A stretch of DNA of 64,000 nucleotides from Gracilibacillus salitolerans (GCF_009650095.1 NZ_CP045915.1:3596001-3660000); one strand, 5' to 3'; positions 43,368 to 52,713 are shown, counted from the stretch's first letter. A program made the numbers and translations. The notes: a model not told the origin generated them from the letters alone.

Positions 43368-43475
43368 TCACTCTCCTTTTCCTGTAAATAAGGTGATTAA
43401 CGATAGGAGAACAACTGATAACATAGGAATTAATAACCACGCCCATGTTGCTGAATTGATAGTTTCCTGTTCCAT
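43368..43475 (-). CDS. Small membrane partner of the putP symporter
   Basis: The 35-aa product (MEQETINSATWAWLLIPMLS then VVLLSLITLFTGKGE) is a single membrane helix. GGTGGTG lies 6 nt before the ATG and its TGA touches the putP ATG. Short symporter accessory proteins of this size and position are known upstream of SSS-family transporters, so a role in assembly or stability of PutP is likely but inferred. Confidence 0.6.
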   Translation of the reverse strand: MEQETINSATWAWLLIPMLSVVLLSLITLFTGKGE

Positions 43476-43644
43476 CAAGATCACCACCTATTTTGATTTT
43501 GGTATATATAGTGTCTACATCGACTTACTTTATATTCTTATTGTCATATTTTTTTTTGATTCCAAATTTAAAATCTTCTATTTTATAAAGATTGATGGTA
43601 ATATTATGAAAAGTGTTTGGATTGAATGATAGGAGGAATCCTTT

Positions 43645-44184
43645 ATGAACAAAGCACCTACAATTTCAGGGGAAAATATACTACTTCGTCAACCAATTGA
43701 AAGTGACATAGAAGACTATCTAAAAATCGAACATAACGAAGAATTAATGAGAATGTATAGCGGGGATCCAGCAAATATTAAGCCAAAAACAAGGGCAGAC
43801 GCTGAAAGATTTATTCAAAAGATCAAATCCAATCCATTAGAATGGTGTATTGAATATCAAGGCAGATGCATCGGTCAGGCTCGTTTAACTGTAGATAAAC
43901 GCGACAACCGTGCTCGATATGCCGTTGGATTATTCGATCCCTCCACTTGGGGACAAGGAATCGGTCAGGAAGTAACTAATCTAGTTCTGGATTTTGTATT
44001 CCATGAATTATCCTTGCATCGATTAGACTTACGAGTGCTGGAATACAATAAAAGAGCAATTAGGTATTATGAAAAATGTGGATTTATTAAAGAAGGAGTA
44101 GAGCGGGAAGGTGCTCTAATCAAAGGAAAATACGAAACAGATATAATGATGAGCATACTAGATCGTGAGTATTTCCAGGCTTGA
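43645..44184 (+). CDS. GNAT family acetyltransferase (RimJ/SpeG-like)
   Basis: The 179-aa product has LLRQPIESDIEDYLKIEHNE, WCIEYQGRCIGQARLTVD, YAVGLFDPSTWGQGIGQEVTN (loop GQGIG) and LHRLDLRVLEYNKRAIRYYEKCGF. This is the RimJ/RimL/SpeG subgroup that acetylates N-termini or polyamines. AGGAGG lies 8 nt before the ATG. It is followed at once by the broken NERD gene. Confidence 0.87.
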   Translation: MNKAPTISGENILLRQPIESDIEDYLKIEHNEELMRMYSGDPANIKPKTRADAERFIQKIKSNPLEWCIEYQGRCIGQARLTVDKRDNRARYAVGLFDPSTWGQGIGQEVTNLVLDFVFHELSLHRLDLRVLEYNKRAIRYYEKCGFIKEGVEREGALIKGKYETDIMMSILDREYFQA

Positions 44185-44228
44185 TCTATTATGTTATGAT
44201 AGTAAAAAATAGTAAGGAGGTTTCCTGT

Positions 44229-44856
44229 TTGGAGCATGGTTCTGTAAGAAAATCTTATTATTTGAGGCAACTGGAAGCACTTATCGGTCGACTCTCACCC
44301 CATGACATTCCACAAGGTTTGGAAAAAGCGTATGGCAGAGAATTATCAGGTTATACCGGTGAATCAAAATTACCTTATCACTTACATATGGTACAATATG
44401 AAAAACTTCTGTTGTACGGTGTCCGGTTACCATGGCAAAAACACTTTTTCCAAATTGACAATCTATCCATTTTTCCGAAAAAAATCTTCATCTGTGAAGT
44501 CAAACACCTGAAAGGCAGACTATAAATTAATGAAGCTGACCAACTAGTACAGGAACTTGAAGAAGGAGAAATAGTGATTTATGATCATCCACTTTTACAG
44601 GCAAAATTCCAGCCAGAAAAACTAGAGGCACTGCTTAGTTTACACGGCTTCTCCTTTCCCCCTATTCATCCAATCGTTGTCTTTACTCACCCGAATGCAA
44701 ACCTTAATTTCAAACATCCAGATATGATTCCTGCTCAACAATTACCTTTACGTCTATCCGAAATTCTCCATAAAAATCACATCCATACTAACTTTCAGGA
44801 TTTACTATCAACTTCGAGCGCTTTTCTATCAACTTTCGGGATTTACTATCAACTCT
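44229..44856 (+). pseudogene. NERD-domain nuclease-related protein, nonsense-broken and truncated
   Basis: From a TTG with AAGGAGG 8 nt upstream the frame reads LEALIGRLSPHD, AYGRELSGYTGESKLPYHL, GVRLPWQKHFFQIDNLSIFP and ICEVKHLKGRL, the NERD nuclease core. A TAA at 44523 stops it, and the same frame goes on as INEADQLVQELEEGEIVIYD and PIVVFTHPNANLNFKH to about 44800. The last 18 codons run into a short intergenic repeat array. Intact relatives are about 300 aa. Both the stop and the replaced C-terminus suggest decay. Confidence 0.7.
44797..44856. repeat. Array of three short units at the NERD gene end
   Basis: GGATTTACTATCAACTTCGA, TTTTCTATCAACTTTCGG and GATTTACTATCAACTC follow one another at about 20-22-bp spacing. 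The unit size resembles the array at 26783-26860, but the sequence differs. Confidence 0.5.
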
Positions 44857-44921
44857 GATTAAAGTAGCCGAGCAAATCGAAAGAAGCTATTTCGCTTATT
44901 CGAAATAGCTTCTTCCTAATA

Positions 44922-46181
44922 CTATTCTTTTTTCGATAGCTGTAGTGCTTTTTTGAAGTCTTTTAAGGAGGTGGATGTACCGTACATGAGTACACCGCCT
45001 CGATATATTTTAGCTCCAATAATTGCAAACACTACAATTGTAGCAATTAAAATTAGAATACTTAATCCTACTTCCCAGAATGGAATGTCCAATAATCCCA
45101 CACGTAAGAACATTACCATTGGAGAGAAGAATGGGATATACGATGAAATAACGACAAACGTTGATTCCGGCATACTTAAACCGACCATCGAAATCATAAA
45201 TGCAGCAATAATTAAAAATGTGACAGGCGTCATCAATTGCTGTACATCTTCCGTTCTACTTACTAATGACCCTAACATTGCTGATAAAGTCGCGTACAAG
45301 AAATACCCTAACAAAAAGAAGATGATCGCGTATATAAATGTAGAAATGCTGACATCAGATAGTCCGAAAAATTCGAAGAAACCACCGATCAATTCATCTT
45401 GCTTCTGCATAATTACGAAGTAACCTGTTCCTAACAGAAGAACCATTTGGGTTAAGCCTACCAAACCTATCCCAAAAATTTTAGCAAACATTTGACTGAC
45501 TGGTGAGGAACTTGAAATTAAGATTTCCATTACTCTTGAGGTTTTTTCATTGGCGATGTCCATCGCAATCATGTTTCCATACATAATGACTGCCATATAT
45601 AGTAAAAATAAAATTACATAAACAAGGCCACGAGCTCCGTTTAATTCTTCTTCTGTTTTTACGTCACTTACCTCTCCGTCACCTGTAGCAATTAATTCAT
45701 TCTCGAAATGAACAGGTTCATAGATCGAGGCAATCACTGCAGGATCAATACCTGATTGATTAGTAGCCATCTCTACTTTTATTTGTTGCAATTGATTTTC
45801 CAACGTATTTTGCGCCATTTGGCTTGTATAATCTCTGCTATAGTAAGTGGCTTCAGGTAATCCTTCCTCAGACTCTCTTATTTCTAACACGGAAATATAT
45901 TCACCATCGTGGACTGCATCCTGTGCTTCTTCTAAAGTCCCATCAAAACGATCTAATTCAAAGTCCGCTTCCGTCCTTGATTCCAATTGTGAATAAACTT
46001 CTTCTTGTTCTGTTACAACTGCAACCTGGTCTGCCTCTTCTGAATCAAACATTCCTATAATGGATTGAATATTAGACATTAAAACAATTAGCGCTAGAAT
46101 GATAGCAGTGGTGACTATAAATGACTTTGATTTTACTTTTGATAAATAGGTATGAGAAAAAACAATCCAAAATTTATTCAT
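44922..46181 (-). CDS. yhaP: ABC exporter permease, NatB/YhaP type
   Basis: The 419-aa product has an N-terminal membrane helix, a large outside domain (about 40-190, TYYSRDYTSQMAQNTLENQL) and five to six C-terminal helices with ANEKTSRVMEILISSSSPVS, the ABC-2 type signature. It pairs with the ATPase gene upstream, whose end it overlaps. NatAB relatives export sodium. ATG at 46181 follows GGGTGAG. Confidence 0.85.
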   Translation of the reverse strand: MNKFWIVFSHTYLSKVKSKSFIVTTAIILALIVLMSNIQSIIGMFDSEEADQVAVVTEQEEVYSQLESRTEADFELDRFDGTLEEAQDAVHDGEYISVLEIRESEEGLPEATYYSRDYTSQMAQNTLENQLQQIKVEMATNQSGIDPAVIASIYEPVHFENELIATGDGEVSDVKTEEELNGARGLVYVILFLLYMAVIMYGNMIAMDIANEKTSRVMEILISSSSPVSQMFAKIFGIGLVGLTQMVLLLGTGYFVIMQKQDELIGGFFEFFGLSDVSISTFIYAIIFFLLGYFLYATLSAMLGSLVSRTEDVQQLMTPVTFLIIAAFMISMVGLSMPESTFVVISSYIPFFSPMVMFLRVGLLDIPFWEVGLSILILIATIVVFAIIGAKIYRGGVLMYGTSTSLKDFKKALQLSKKE

Positions 46182-47073
46182 AAGACTCACCCGCTTTCTC
46201 AATGAAGATATCATTCAAGCTCGGTTCATCCAATTCAAATTTACGGATAAAACCTTTTCCGGATATTTCTTCCAACACGCGTTGGGAGACATCTTCACTT
46301 TCGATTTGACAAAGGACACCGTCACCAAAATATTTCACTTTAACAACACCAGCAACGCTTTCTAAAAATGATAAATCAAAATCCGCTTGTATCGATAAAT
46401 TCTTCTTACCGAATGACCTTTTAATTTCTCGAAGATCGCCATGTAAAATCGGTTTTCCATGCTGCATCATACATAAATACTGACATAATTCTTCTACATG
46501 CTCCATACGGTGTGAGGAAAAGACGATCGACGTACCGGAGTTTTTTAATTCAATTACTGCTTTTTTTAACAATTCGACATTAACAGGATCCAATCCTGAG
46601 AAAGGTTCATCCAAAATTAACAATTTTGGTTTATGTATCACAGCAGATATAAATTGGATTTTTTGTTGGTTCCCTTTTGATAATTCTTCTACCTTCTTAT
46701 CCATATATTGTGGGACTTTTAAATAATCTAGCCAGTTTGTCAATTCATCCAATACTTCTTTCTTTTGCATGCCTCTTAATTTCCCTAAATAAACTAATTG
46801 ATCACGAACTTTTAGTTTTGGATATAAACCTCTTTCCTCTGGTAAATAACCAATTTCATCACTTTTACTGTAGTCGATTGTTTCTCCATTCCAAGTAATA
46901 GACCCTGATGTTTGATCTAATAAATTGAGGATCATTCGAAATGTCGTTGTTTTTCCTGCACCATTTGCACCAAGAAAACCAAATATATTCTGTTCGGGAA
47001 TTTCAATTGATAAATCATCAACAGCTGTAAATGATCCAAATCTCTTCGTAACATTCTCTAATTTTAACGTCAC
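46174..47073 (-). CDS. yhaQ: ABC exporter ATP-binding protein, NatA/YhaQ type
   Basis: The 299-aa ATPase has FLGANGAGKTTTFRMIL (Walker A), ELSKGNQQKIQFI (signature), LLILDEPFSGLDP (Walker B) and a C-terminal regulatory part. It drives the YhaP permease. The GTG start at 47073 has AAGGAG 8 nt upstream. Gene order yhaQ-yhaP near yhaO-yhaN agrees with Bacillus subtilis. Confidence 0.87.
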   Translation of the reverse strand: MTLKLENVTKRFGSFTAVDDLSIEIPEQNIFGFLGANGAGKTTTFRMILNLLDQTSGSITWNGETIDYSKSDEIGYLPEERGLYPKLKVRDQLVYLGKLRGMQKKEVLDELTNWLDYLKVPQYMDKKVEELSKGNQQKIQFISAVIHKPKLLILDEPFSGLDPVNVELLKKAVIELKNSGTSIVFSSHRMEHVEELCQYLCMMQHGKPILHGDLREIKRSFGKKNLSIQADFDLSFLESVAGVVKVKYFGDGVLCQIESEDVSQRVLEEISGKGFIRKFELDEPSLNDIFIEKAGESYE

Positions 47074-47130
47074 ATTCTTCACTCCTTCCACTTATAATTA
47101 CGTATGCTATAGATAAAAAGTTTCAAATAA

Positions 47131-47165
47131 AAATGAGCTACAGTAAAAACTGTAACTCATGATGT
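47131..47165 (-). terminator. Terminator of yheA
   Basis: ATGAGTTACAGT-TTTT-ACTGTAGCTCAT on the minus strand, then TTTTTATTT. Confidence 0.75.
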
Positions 47166-47171
47166 CTAAAA

Positions 47172-47519
47172 TTATTGTTGTGCTCCATATAATTCTTCTA
47201 ATGGTTTTGTAATAATACGACTAATATCATTAACCAAAGCGTTCACACGTTGTTCTTGTTCCATTAGTTTGGAAATATCTTCATGTTGTTGTACAAGCTC
47301 GACAACTTGTTTTGCCTTTTCTACTTCCTCTTCTGTTATTTCCATACCTTGCATTTGCTTTTGTTGCAATTCTAACTGCGTATTACGGAAATTATCGAAC
47401 ATTTGCTTGGAATTCGGATCTTCCATTACTTTATCGTAAGCGGTTTTTAAATCCTTGAATTCCTCGCTTTCCTGAATAGCTTTTTCAAGCTCATTTGCAC
47501 TGTCATAGACGTTTGACAT
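47172..47519 (-). CDS. yheA: YheA, YlbF/YmcA family helical protein
   Basis: The 115-aa all-helical protein has SANELEKAIQESEEFKDLK, the D/N-P motif VMEDPNSKQMFDNFR and ELQQKQMQGMEITEEEVE, as in UPF0342/YheA. Relatives YlbF and YmcA form the Y-complex that guides RNase Y; YheA itself is less studied. It lies beside yheB, as in Bacillus subtilis. Confidence 0.85.
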   Translation of the reverse strand: MSNVYDSANELEKAIQESEEFKDLKTAYDKVMEDPNSKQMFDNFRNTQLELQQKQMQGMEITEEEVEKAKQVVELVQQHEDISKLMEQEQRVNALVNDISRIITKPLEELYGAQQ

Positions 47520-47612
47520 AAAATAAAATCCTCCTAAATAGTTACGTCATTCATAAGTTGCTCTTCATATCATGTATATGTTCTACATGTACTTTACCAC
47601 TATAACAAAGAT

Positions 47613-48737
47613 TTAAACGACGATAAAGAGAATCGCCTGAAATAACCCAATAAAACCACCCAATAAAGCACCTAAATAGGTGATCAATTTAAATTCTTTT
47701 CGGGAAATCGATAAAATGATCTGCTCTATTCGGGAAGTTGGGAATGATGCTACCTGCTCTTCCACCATTTTTTCCACTTCTAATTGTTGTAGCATACTTG
47801 GTACACTATCTAACAATTTAGCAAATAGCTGATTGACTAATAACGGAAGTACCTTTTCTTTTATTTGTTCGGAGAAAGGACTCACCATTTCCTGAATTGG
47901 CTTCTCCAACCATTCTTCCACTGGTATATTATCGTTAATCATCGTGTGCAATAACTGTTGAGTCTCTTCCTTTTCAAACAATGGCTCGATAATCTGTACT
48001 TCTTGTTGCAGAAGGTTCGTCCATTCTTTTTTGACAGCTTTCTGGATCCATCTGTAGCCGTCTTCTGAACGTAAATAATCGATAACTAATTGTCGGACTT
48101 TCAGAGCTAATTCTTCGCTACTGAACATTGATAATACCATATTTCCCAAGAACCCTTTGGACTCAGCATAATGCTTAATCACGACTTCTATCTTGTGACG
48201 CGTTTCTTCATTATTTAATAAATCGATTCCTTTATCCTGCAAAATCTTAGATGCTTTTTCCAAATCTGTCTCTGTTACCGTCTGACCAAGCCAATGCTGA
48301 AGCGGTTTTTGTTTACTTTTTTGCAAAAAGTTACGAATTTGCTCCATGACTTTGTCTGCAATCATTCTTTTTACCTGATCTGGATTAAGATCTAATTGAA
48401 ACTTTTCTGAAAGTTGACTGATGGTTATAGATTGTGCAAGGAAATGCTCCCATTCTTTATTGAACTTCTTTTGTACTTGTTGTTTTAATCCATGATCTTG
48501 CAATTTTAATTGAATACTTTCTACCGTTACTAAATGATTGACGACCAATTGCCCAAGTTGTTTGGCTAATTGATCACGCCTTTTCGGAATTACCCCAGGC
48601 GTAAAAGGAACTTTCCATTTACCGATATACTTTGCCTCATAAGGTCGAAATAGCATCTTAATGGCAATGGAATTCGTTAAACCACCAATGAAACCACCAA
48701 TGACCACCAGGACAAGTATTGTAATTAGGTCTTCCAC
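47613..48737 (-). CDS. yheB: DUF445 membrane protein YheB
   Basis: The 374-aa product has a membrane helix at each end (LITILVLVVIGGFIGGLTNS and ITYLGALLGGFIGLFQAILF) around a helical middle, with the DUF445 opening NSIAIKMLFRPYEAKYIGKW, VPFTPGVIPKRRDQLAKQLG. Role unknown; linked to spore envelope in Bacillus. GTG at 48737 has AAAGGAGG 9 nt upstream. It is divergent from the YheC/D-type gene. Confidence 0.85.
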   Translation of the reverse strand: MEDLITILVLVVIGGFIGGLTNSIAIKMLFRPYEAKYIGKWKVPFTPGVIPKRRDQLAKQLGQLVVNHLVTVESIQLKLQDHGLKQQVQKKFNKEWEHFLAQSITISQLSEKFQLDLNPDQVKRMIADKVMEQIRNFLQKSKQKPLQHWLGQTVTETDLEKASKILQDKGIDLLNNEETRHKIEVVIKHYAESKGFLGNMVLSMFSSEELALKVRQLVIDYLRSEDGYRWIQKAVKKEWTNLLQQEVQIIEPLFEKEETQQLLHTMINDNIPVEEWLEKPIQEMVSPFSEQIKEKVLPLLVNQLFAKLLDSVPSMLQQLEVEKMVEEQVASFPTSRIEQIILSISRKEFKLITYLGALLGGFIGLFQAILFIVV

Positions 48738-48829
48738 CCTTTCTTTCCTCCTTTCCGCTTTGCAAAAGTATAGTACACCTTTTGGCTGCATATAATGAAT
48801 TAGCTTACATGAAGAAAGCAGGTGTCAAC

Positions 48830-50071
48830 ATGCGACAGACATTCCGAATAAAAGTCTACCCTAATAACAAAAACAGAATGATTATACCTATTAAGGCTTA
48901 CTATCATTTACAACATGTTTCTGTAATTCAGCATGGCTTACAAAGCCTTTCCTGTGACATCTTAAGTCATCACAATAACACGGACACTATTTACCTTTCT
49001 TCTTCGATTATGAATCAACTTCATTTAATCAACCATGCACAAATTATTTTGGAGACGGATGACCACACCTGCCACATTTACTATCCATTCGGTGTTTTCA
49101 TCCATCGTTCGCCTCATCAAACATCCTATGAACGACTATATCAGGAAATGGCTAGCGTCGGTCAACAAAAAGGATTTGAAACGATCTTTTTCTCCTATCA
49201 TCACGTCTATCTTCAAACAAATAGTTTAACAGGATTTGTTTGGGAAGAACAACAATGGAAAACGATTGAAACAAGTATACCTTCTGTAATCTATAACCGA
49301 ATACCTAATCGCAAAATCGAGTCACACAAAAAGATCCAAAAAATAAAACAATCTTTGACCACAGACTCTATTATATTTAATCCTGATTTTTTTAACAAAT
49401 GGCAAGTATATGATGATATCATGAATCATGAAAGAGTCAATTATCTTCTACCTGATACCACTTTTCACCCTTCGATACAGACAGTTCAGCATAAACTCTT
49501 CCAACACCCGATTAATCTTATGGCTGTGAAAGGGGATGACACGAATCATTTCTATTTAGAACAAGTAGATGACCTTATTTTTGTCACATACAATCATAAA
49601 AACCGGCAATATTATAAAAATCTTGAACAATTTAGGCAGACGTATTTCCCTAATGGCTTCCGACAATATGTGTTGCAGGATGCGATAGATTTAAGACAAC
49701 ATCAAGGAGATCCCTTTTATTTAAGAGTGCATACGAATAAAACGAAGCATTGGCAAGTCTCCTTTTTATATGGTAGAAAAAATACAAGCAATGAATTGTT
49801 CGATACAGTTACACTACAAATAGAAAATCATATCATAAAAAAAGTAAAAGAATTAGCTTTAGTATTAAGCAAAGTATTAGAAAATATGTTGGATGGTACA
49901 ATTGGAGAATTAGGTTTTGATATTGGTATGGACAAAGAACAAAGACTGTGGTTATTAGAAGTACATGCAAAGCCAAACTGGCAAGTGTTAACTCATCCGG
50001 CTTTTGCAGATAAAACACAAGAATATTTTACATCTTTATTTCAATTCTCATTAGCCATTGTTTCTGAATGA
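48830..50071 (+). CDS. YheC/YheD family spore-coat-associated ATP-grasp protein
   Basis: The 413-aa product resembles YheC/YheD, which have an ATP-grasp fold: a beta-rich N-terminus, VIYNRIPNRKIESHKKIQKI, a KWQVYDDIM segment, NLMAVKGDDTNHFYL, DAIDLRQHQGDPFYLRVHTN and the metal end IGELGFDIGMDKEQRLWLLEVHAKPNW. It may ligate a peptide or small molecule to a spore component. ATG at 48830 follows CAGGTG. Which of the paralogues it equals cannot be told. Confidence 0.8.
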   Translation: MRQTFRIKVYPNNKNRMIIPIKAYYHLQHVSVIQHGLQSLSCDILSHHNNTDTIYLSSSIMNQLHLINHAQIILETDDHTCHIYYPFGVFIHRSPHQTSYERLYQEMASVGQQKGFETIFFSYHHVYLQTNSLTGFVWEEQQWKTIETSIPSVIYNRIPNRKIESHKKIQKIKQSLTTDSIIFNPDFFNKWQVYDDIMNHERVNYLLPDTTFHPSIQTVQHKLFQHPINLMAVKGDDTNHFYLEQVDDLIFVTYNHKNRQYYKNLEQFRQTYFPNGFRQYVLQDAIDLRQHQGDPFYLRVHTNKTKHWQVSFLYGRKNTSNELFDTVTLQIENHIIKKVKELALVLSKVLENMLDGTIGELGFDIGMDKEQRLWLLEVHAKPNWQVLTHPAFADKTQEYFTSLFQFSLAIVSE

Positions 50072-50114
50072 TTTTCATTTTTTGGTTTAAGCTATGATTA
50101 GAGGAGGGATAATC

Positions 50115-50303
50115 ATGGCAAAACCTTCGTCAAACCAAAAAACCGACTCACGTGAAAAGTATGAAGTCGATGTTGATCGAATGATTAATGAAGGTATGGC
50201 TGGTGGTACGACATATTCTATACATGGCCGGATGCAAATCGAACAAGCAAGAAAGTTACCAAAAGAAAAACAACCTTTTCCTGCTGAAACGGACGATGAA
50301 TAA
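50115..50303 (+). CDS. Small conserved acidic protein of 62 aa
   Basis: The product contains EKYEVDVDRMINEGMAGGTT and HGRMQIEQARKLPKEKQPF. The DVDRMINEGMAGG segment is conserved in short proteins next to yhe genes of other Bacilli, as far as I recall. It has no membrane segment. GAGGAGGG lies 6 nt before the ATG. It is probably read together with the YheC/D-type gene 44 bp upstream. Confidence 0.65.
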   Translation: MAKPSSNQKTDSREKYEVDVDRMINEGMAGGTTYSIHGRMQIEQARKLPKEKQPFPAETDDE

Positions 50304-50304
50304 T

Positions 50305-50410
50305 AAGCGCAGAGCAGCGGCATGCAAAGTGAGGACTTTAATTTCATTCCTTTTGCTGAGATAAAGGAATCACGGTGAGTTTACGAATCAGTTGGCGAAC
50401 GGAACTAGAT
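50305..50410. repeat. Dispersed repeat family B, copy 2 (degenerate)
   Basis: AAGCGCAGAGC starts it and CTGAGATAAAGGAATCACGG (24-nt identity with 24421-24444 including GTGAG-type ends) follows at 50356. The middle and right end have drifted from the copy at 24375-24520. Confidence 0.6.
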
Positions 50411-50430
50411 ATATTTTTTTATAATAATTG

Positions 50431-50465
50431 AAACACACACTCTTTGAAAAGTGTGTGTATTTTTA
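50431..50465 (+). terminator. Terminator before the PucR-type gene
   Basis: ACACACAC and GTGTGTGT around an A/T loop, then ATTTTT. Confidence 0.6.
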
Positions 50466-50540
50466 TGAAGATAAAGGTTATTGCACTGATTCTTTGTTAT
50501 AATAGATGAAAAAGATTTTTCAATGAAAGAGGCCTTAAAG

Positions 50541-51437
50541 ATGTTAGAACAACTTCAACAAATGTTTCCTAATTTAGTTACGAATACAAACGAGACAAAA
50601 ATGGATACGATTACGTATAAATGGTACGTCACAAACGAAAATGACATTATCGGCGTACCGAAGGATGAATTAACAGAACGAGAAACAAAAATATTAGAAA
50701 TATTACTGACGCCGTATAAAGCTAGTCAACCACCTACAACGGAACGCGAGAAATTATGGATGGATATTTTATTTCAAAAGGAAATCCCTAAAAAAATGAT
50801 GGAAGATGATTTTTCTCCCTTTCATTTTGTTTATTTTTCCTTATCAGATGAGTCGATTGATCCTGAATCATTTCGAGAAGCGATTCGTGGTTTGTTCCCG
50901 CAAAAAACATCTATCCTTTGGGAAAACAACCATGAAGGAGTAATCATTCAGGAAGAAGCACAAACAATGGAGGATTTTGTATCTTATTCAGAGATCATCG
51001 AAGTGTTGACTACTGATTTTTATATGAACATAAAGCTTTTTGTCGGACCAACATTACTTCATATTCAACAAGCACTTGATTTCTATGGATGGATCAAAAA
51101 ATGTTACCACTTAACCAGATGGCATAATCATGATGTTTTGCATTATATTGAAGCGATTCCTTACCTGTTTTTACATGACATCAGTGACAAGGAACAGCAG
51201 ATGATTACTAATTCTATCCTTAACGACGTAAAAAATGATGAAGAATTATTAAAAACGGTTCAAGTCTTTTTGGAATCAAACTCTAATACAACCTTAGCAG
51301 CAAAAAAAATGTACATGCACCGCAACAGCTTACAATATCGAGTGGACAAATTCATCGAAAAAACAGGAATTGATGTGAAACAATTCGATGGAGCAATTGC
51401 TGTTTATCTATGCCTGCTAATGCGGACAAAATGGTAA
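50541..51437 (+). CDS. PucR/CdaR-type transcriptional regulator
   Basis: The 298-aa product has an unassigned N-terminal half and a C-terminal PucR-type helix-turn-helix: LLKTVQVFLESNSNTTLAAK, KMYMHRNSLQYRVDKFIEKTGID. The position just upstream of msmX matches yxkF of Bacillus subtilis. ATG at 50541 is preferred because AAAGAGG lies 8 nt upstream. It might control sugar-transport energy supply, but no target is proven. A hairpin at 51479-51511 separates the two genes. Confidence 0.75.
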   Translation: MLEQLQQMFPNLVTNTNETKMDTITYKWYVTNENDIIGVPKDELTERETKILEILLTPYKASQPPTTEREKLWMDILFQKEIPKKMMEDDFSPFHFVYFSLSDESIDPESFREAIRGLFPQKTSILWENNHEGVIIQEEAQTMEDFVSYSEIIEVLTTDFYMNIKLFVGPTLLHIQQALDFYGWIKKCYHLTRWHNHDVLHYIEAIPYLFLHDISDKEQQMITNSILNDVKNDEELLKTVQVFLESNSNTTLAAKKMYMHRNSLQYRVDKFIEKTGIDVKQFDGAIAVYLCLLMRTKW

Positions 51438-51478
51438 AATCAGGAGATTGTTTCATTTTACGTACGGGCTTTTGTAAC

Positions 51479-51511
51479 CGTGCACAAATAGGGTAGCTTT
51501 TTTTGTGCACG
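51479..51511 (+). terminator. Hairpin between the PucR-type gene and msmX
   Basis: CGTGCACAAA (51479-51488) pairs perfectly with TTTGTGCACG (51502-51511). The downstream T-run is modest (CTTTCTATTT). Confidence 0.55.
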
Positions 51512-51559
51512 CTTTCTATTTACGTTTAGGTGTTTTACTAGTAAACTAATAGACATAGA

Positions 51560-51572
51560 TGAAACGCTTTCA
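51560..51572 (+). promoter_or_regulatory. cre-like half-matching site upstream of msmX
   Basis: TGAAACGCTTTCA resembles the CcpA operator TGAAARCGYTTTCA with one base missing in the centre. The right half fits the consensus fully, the left is shifted. It lies 22 bp before the msmX ATG. Confidence 0.3.
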
Positions 51573-51594
51573 ACATATTAGGAGGGAATACACA

Positions 51595-52695
51595 ATGGCA
51601 GAATTATCATTAAGAAACATTGACAAAATTTATACAAAAGGTGACGAGAAAGCAGTTGACAATTTCAACCTTGAAATTAAAGACAAAGAATTTATCGTAT
51701 TCGTAGGTCCATCTGGTTGCGGTAAATCAACTACACTTCGTATGATTGCAGGTCTTGAAGAAATTTCTAGTGGAGAGTTCTACATCGATGACAAATTGAT
51801 GAATGAAGTTGCTCCTAAAGACCGTGATATCGCGATGGTATTCCAAAACTATGCATTATATCCACACATGAACGTATATGACAATATGGCATTTGGTCTA
51901 AAACTTCGTAAATTCAAAAAAGACGAAATCGAGCGTCGTGTAAAAGAAGCAGCTCGTATTCTAGGTTTGGAAGCATACTTAGATCGTAAACCGAAAGCAC
52001 TTTCCGGTGGTCAACGTCAACGTGTTGCATTAGGTCGTGCAATCGTACGTGATGCTAAAGTGTTCTTGATGGATGAGCCTTTATCAAACTTGGATGCGAA
52101 ACTTCGTGTGCAAATGCGTGCGGAAATCCAAAAGCTTCACCACCGTTTACAAACAACTACTATTTACGTTACACACGATCAAACAGAAGCGATGACAATG
52201 GCAACTCGTCTTGTTGTATTAAAAGATGGTATTATCCAACAAGTTGGTGCTCCTAAAGAAGTATATGACAAACCAAATAACATCTTCGTTGGTGGTTTCA
52301 TTGGTTCACCAGCTATGAACTTCTTTAACGGTACATTAGAAGAAGGTAAAATTGCGCTTGGTGATACAAAAGTTGAAGTTCCAGAAGGTAAAATGAAACT
52401 TCTTCGTGAGCAAGGATATATCGGTAAAGAAGTAGTACTAGGTGTACGTCCAGAAGATATCCATGATGAGCCTGTCTTCTTAGATGCAAACCCAGGTAAA
52501 AAAATCACAGCTACTATCGACGTATCTGAGCTAATGGGGTCTGAGTCTTACCTTTACTCTGAAGTTAATGGTCAAGAATTCGTTGCACGTGTTGATTCTC
52601 GTACGGATATCCACGGTGGCGAAAAAATCGATCTTGCATTTGACATGCACAAATGTCACTTCTTCGATAAAGATAACGAACAACGTATTCAATAA
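51595..52695 (+). CDS. msmX: Multi-sugar ABC transporter ATPase
   Basis: The 366-aa ATPase starts MAELSLRNIDKIYTKGD and has VGPSGCGKSTTLRMIAGLE, the Q-loop VFQNYALYPHMNVYDNMAF, the signature LSGGQRQRVALGRAI, Walker B VFLMDEPLSNLD and a C-terminal TOBE domain (VLGVRPEDIHDEP). Standing alone without permease genes is typical of MsmX, which energises several sugar importers. AGGAGGG lies 8 nt before the ATG. Codon use is unusually regular, fitting high expression. Confidence 0.9.
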   Translation: MAELSLRNIDKIYTKGDEKAVDNFNLEIKDKEFIVFVGPSGCGKSTTLRMIAGLEEISSGEFYIDDKLMNEVAPKDRDIAMVFQNYALYPHMNVYDNMAFGLKLRKFKKDEIERRVKEAARILGLEAYLDRKPKALSGGQRQRVALGRAIVRDAKVFLMDEPLSNLDAKLRVQMRAEIQKLHHRLQTTTIYVTHDQTEAMTMATRLVVLKDGIIQQVGAPKEVYDKPNNIFVGGFIGSPAMNFFNGTLEEGKIALGDTKVEVPEGKMKLLREQGYIGKEVVLGVRPEDIHDEPVFLDANPGKKITATIDVSELMGSESYLYSEVNGQEFVARVDSRTDIHGGEKIDLAFDMHKCHFFDKDNEQRIQ

Positions 52696-52713
52696 TTTTA
52701 TAAAATATGTAAT

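Noticed and set aside
44922..47073. A bacteriocin or drug-resistance exporter reading of the ABC pair
   Set aside because: Domain layout and synteny with yhaQ-yhaP favour a NatAB-like exporter; no bacteriocin or resistance gene is adjacent.
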